A stretch of DNA of 64,000 nt. Source: Adenophora triphylla var. japonica. Taxonomy: Eukaryota; Streptophyta; Magnoliopsida; Asterales; Campanulaceae. This document shows positions 63,410-64,000 of this stretch, in pieces. Made by a program: the position numbers and the translations under genes. The stretch lies in the NCBI GenBank assembly GCA_022495995.1, contig JAFEMH010001233.1, positions 427,001 to 491,000 of the forward strand. The letters are read 5' to 3'. Position 1 is the stretch's first letter. The number at the start of each line of letters is the position of its first letter. The notes below the pieces were generated by a model that ran no database searches, had not been told where the DNA came from, and saw nothing but the letters and a program-made list of their open reading frames with translations.

Positions 63410-64000
63410 GTGGCTGACGAGGAAGGAAACAACGGAGATATCACTCTTACCACAATCCTTGAAGCTTTGAATCGCAATGAACAAGCTGCGATAGAGCGAC
63501 AGGAGCGTCAACATAGAGACTTGATTGAAGTTTTGAGAGGATTGCATGTTGGCAATGGGGATAGAGGACGTCGGGATGATCCGGAGGAGGACAACAACCA
63601 TCGGCCGGCTGGAGGATTTTGAGAAGAGAGACGAAGAGAGGATGATAGGCCCGTCGACTACCGACCTAAAATTCGTGCTGATATTCCTTCTTTTTCAGGT
63701 AACTTGGGTATTGAGGATTTTTCAGATTGGTTGACAGAGGTGGAAAAATTCTTCACTTTGATGAGGGTTGAGAAAGATATAAAGGTTCCCTATGTTTCTT
63801 ACAAATTACGGGGCGGTCCCTCCGCATGGTGGGAGACCTTAAACCGACAAAGAAGAAGAGAGGGCCAAAGACCAATCGATCGTTAGGATAATATGAGGTT
63901 CGAGTTAAGAAAGCAATTTCTTCCTGAAGATCATGAACAGCAATTATATGTGAAATTTTTGTCTTGTACTCAGGGGAATCGAACGGTGGAGTAATATGCT
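63410..64000 (+). pseudogene. Gypsy gag, decayed by nonsense changes
   Basis: The frame reads through ADEEGNNGDITLTTILEAL, NRNEQAAIERQERQHRDLIE, RADIPSFSGNLGIEDFSDWL, TEVEKFFTLM, KLRGGPSAWWETL and MRFELRKQFLP, a Retrotrans_gag-type protein of Ty3/Gypsy elements. The expected start codon is GTG (63410). In-frame stops occur at 63620 (TGA for expected CGA), 63884 (TAG for expected TGG) and near 63992 (TAA for expected CAA). The region continues beyond the window. Confidence 0.8.

Larger units (their letters stand above)
62817..64000 (+). mobile_element. Ty3/Gypsy element, 5' portion (runs off the window)
   Basis: A 551-bp 5' LTR (62817-63367, TGATG...CATCA), a primer site (63370) and a gag gene are present. 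It is inserted in the Tat-type LTR described above. The rest lies outside the window. Confidence 0.8.

Overview
The window is nuclear DNA of a flowering plant, most likely a eudicot. The evidence is AT-rich sequence, plant-type introns, dense Stowaway MITEs (TA target duplications, CTCCCTCCGTCCC-like ends), Copia and Ty3/Gypsy LTR retrotransposons, Helitrons, and two recognisable plant genes. There is no bacterial, organellar or viral gene set, no CRISPR array, and no rRNA or tRNA gene that I can see.

Two host genes stand out. One is a seven-exon 3'-5' exonuclease with a Mut7-C domain on the minus strand (3961-7510). The other is an ATXR6-type histone H3K27 monomethyltransferase on the plus strand (29369-34188), with PHD finger, PIP box and SET domain, and with E2F-type sites in its promoter. 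They are divergent and about 22 kb apart, and nearly all the DNA between them is mobile elements. Exonuclease exon 1 carries a three-fold tandem repeat of its catalytic motif I. ATXR6 is interrupted in exon 4 by a 1153-bp hAT-type element with a perfect 8-bp target duplication, and a Copia element has landed 60 bp after its stop codon. A TPR/PB1 (PHOX-like) gene fragment at 9244-9626 is a pseudogene.

Layout: 1-1.6 kb tandem repeats and low-complexity DNA; 1.6-3.9 kb MITEs and a tandem segmental duplication; 4-7.5 kb exonuclease gene; 7.65-8.66 kb MULE-like element; 9.2-9.6 kb PHOX-like pseudogene; 10.2-11.1 kb hairpin-bearing tandem array; 12.25-17.04 kb a Stowaway split by a 4.5-kb gene-capturing Helitron that holds a second Stowaway; 17.1-18.2 kb hAT within hAT; 18.77-29.11 kb a complete but decayed Sirevirus (minus strand) with an ENV-like ORF; 29.2-34.2 kb ATXR6 with a Tat-type solo LTR, a SINE-like piece and a MITE in introns; 34.25-39.02 kb young Copia; 41.9-43.3 kb three MITEs; 43.4-48.6 kb truncated Tat/Ogre-like Gypsy carrying an inverted foreign LTR; 48.7-57.1 kb a MITE-rich intergenic region; 57.2-62.1 kb SINE, Helitron end, TRIM, Tourist-like MITE and a hAT nested in a Stowaway; 62.15-64 kb a Tat LTR interrupted by the start of another Gypsy element that runs off the window.

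The most unusual signal is inside the Sirevirus. The hexamer GATGTG occurs as pairs spaced exactly 12 bp apart at ten places, one of them a run of four. The sites lie in the LTRs, the non-coding spacers, pol and the ENV-like ORF, and most are followed by an inverted CACATC. Coding function does not explain this. All calls come from reading the sequence by eye; no database search was run.
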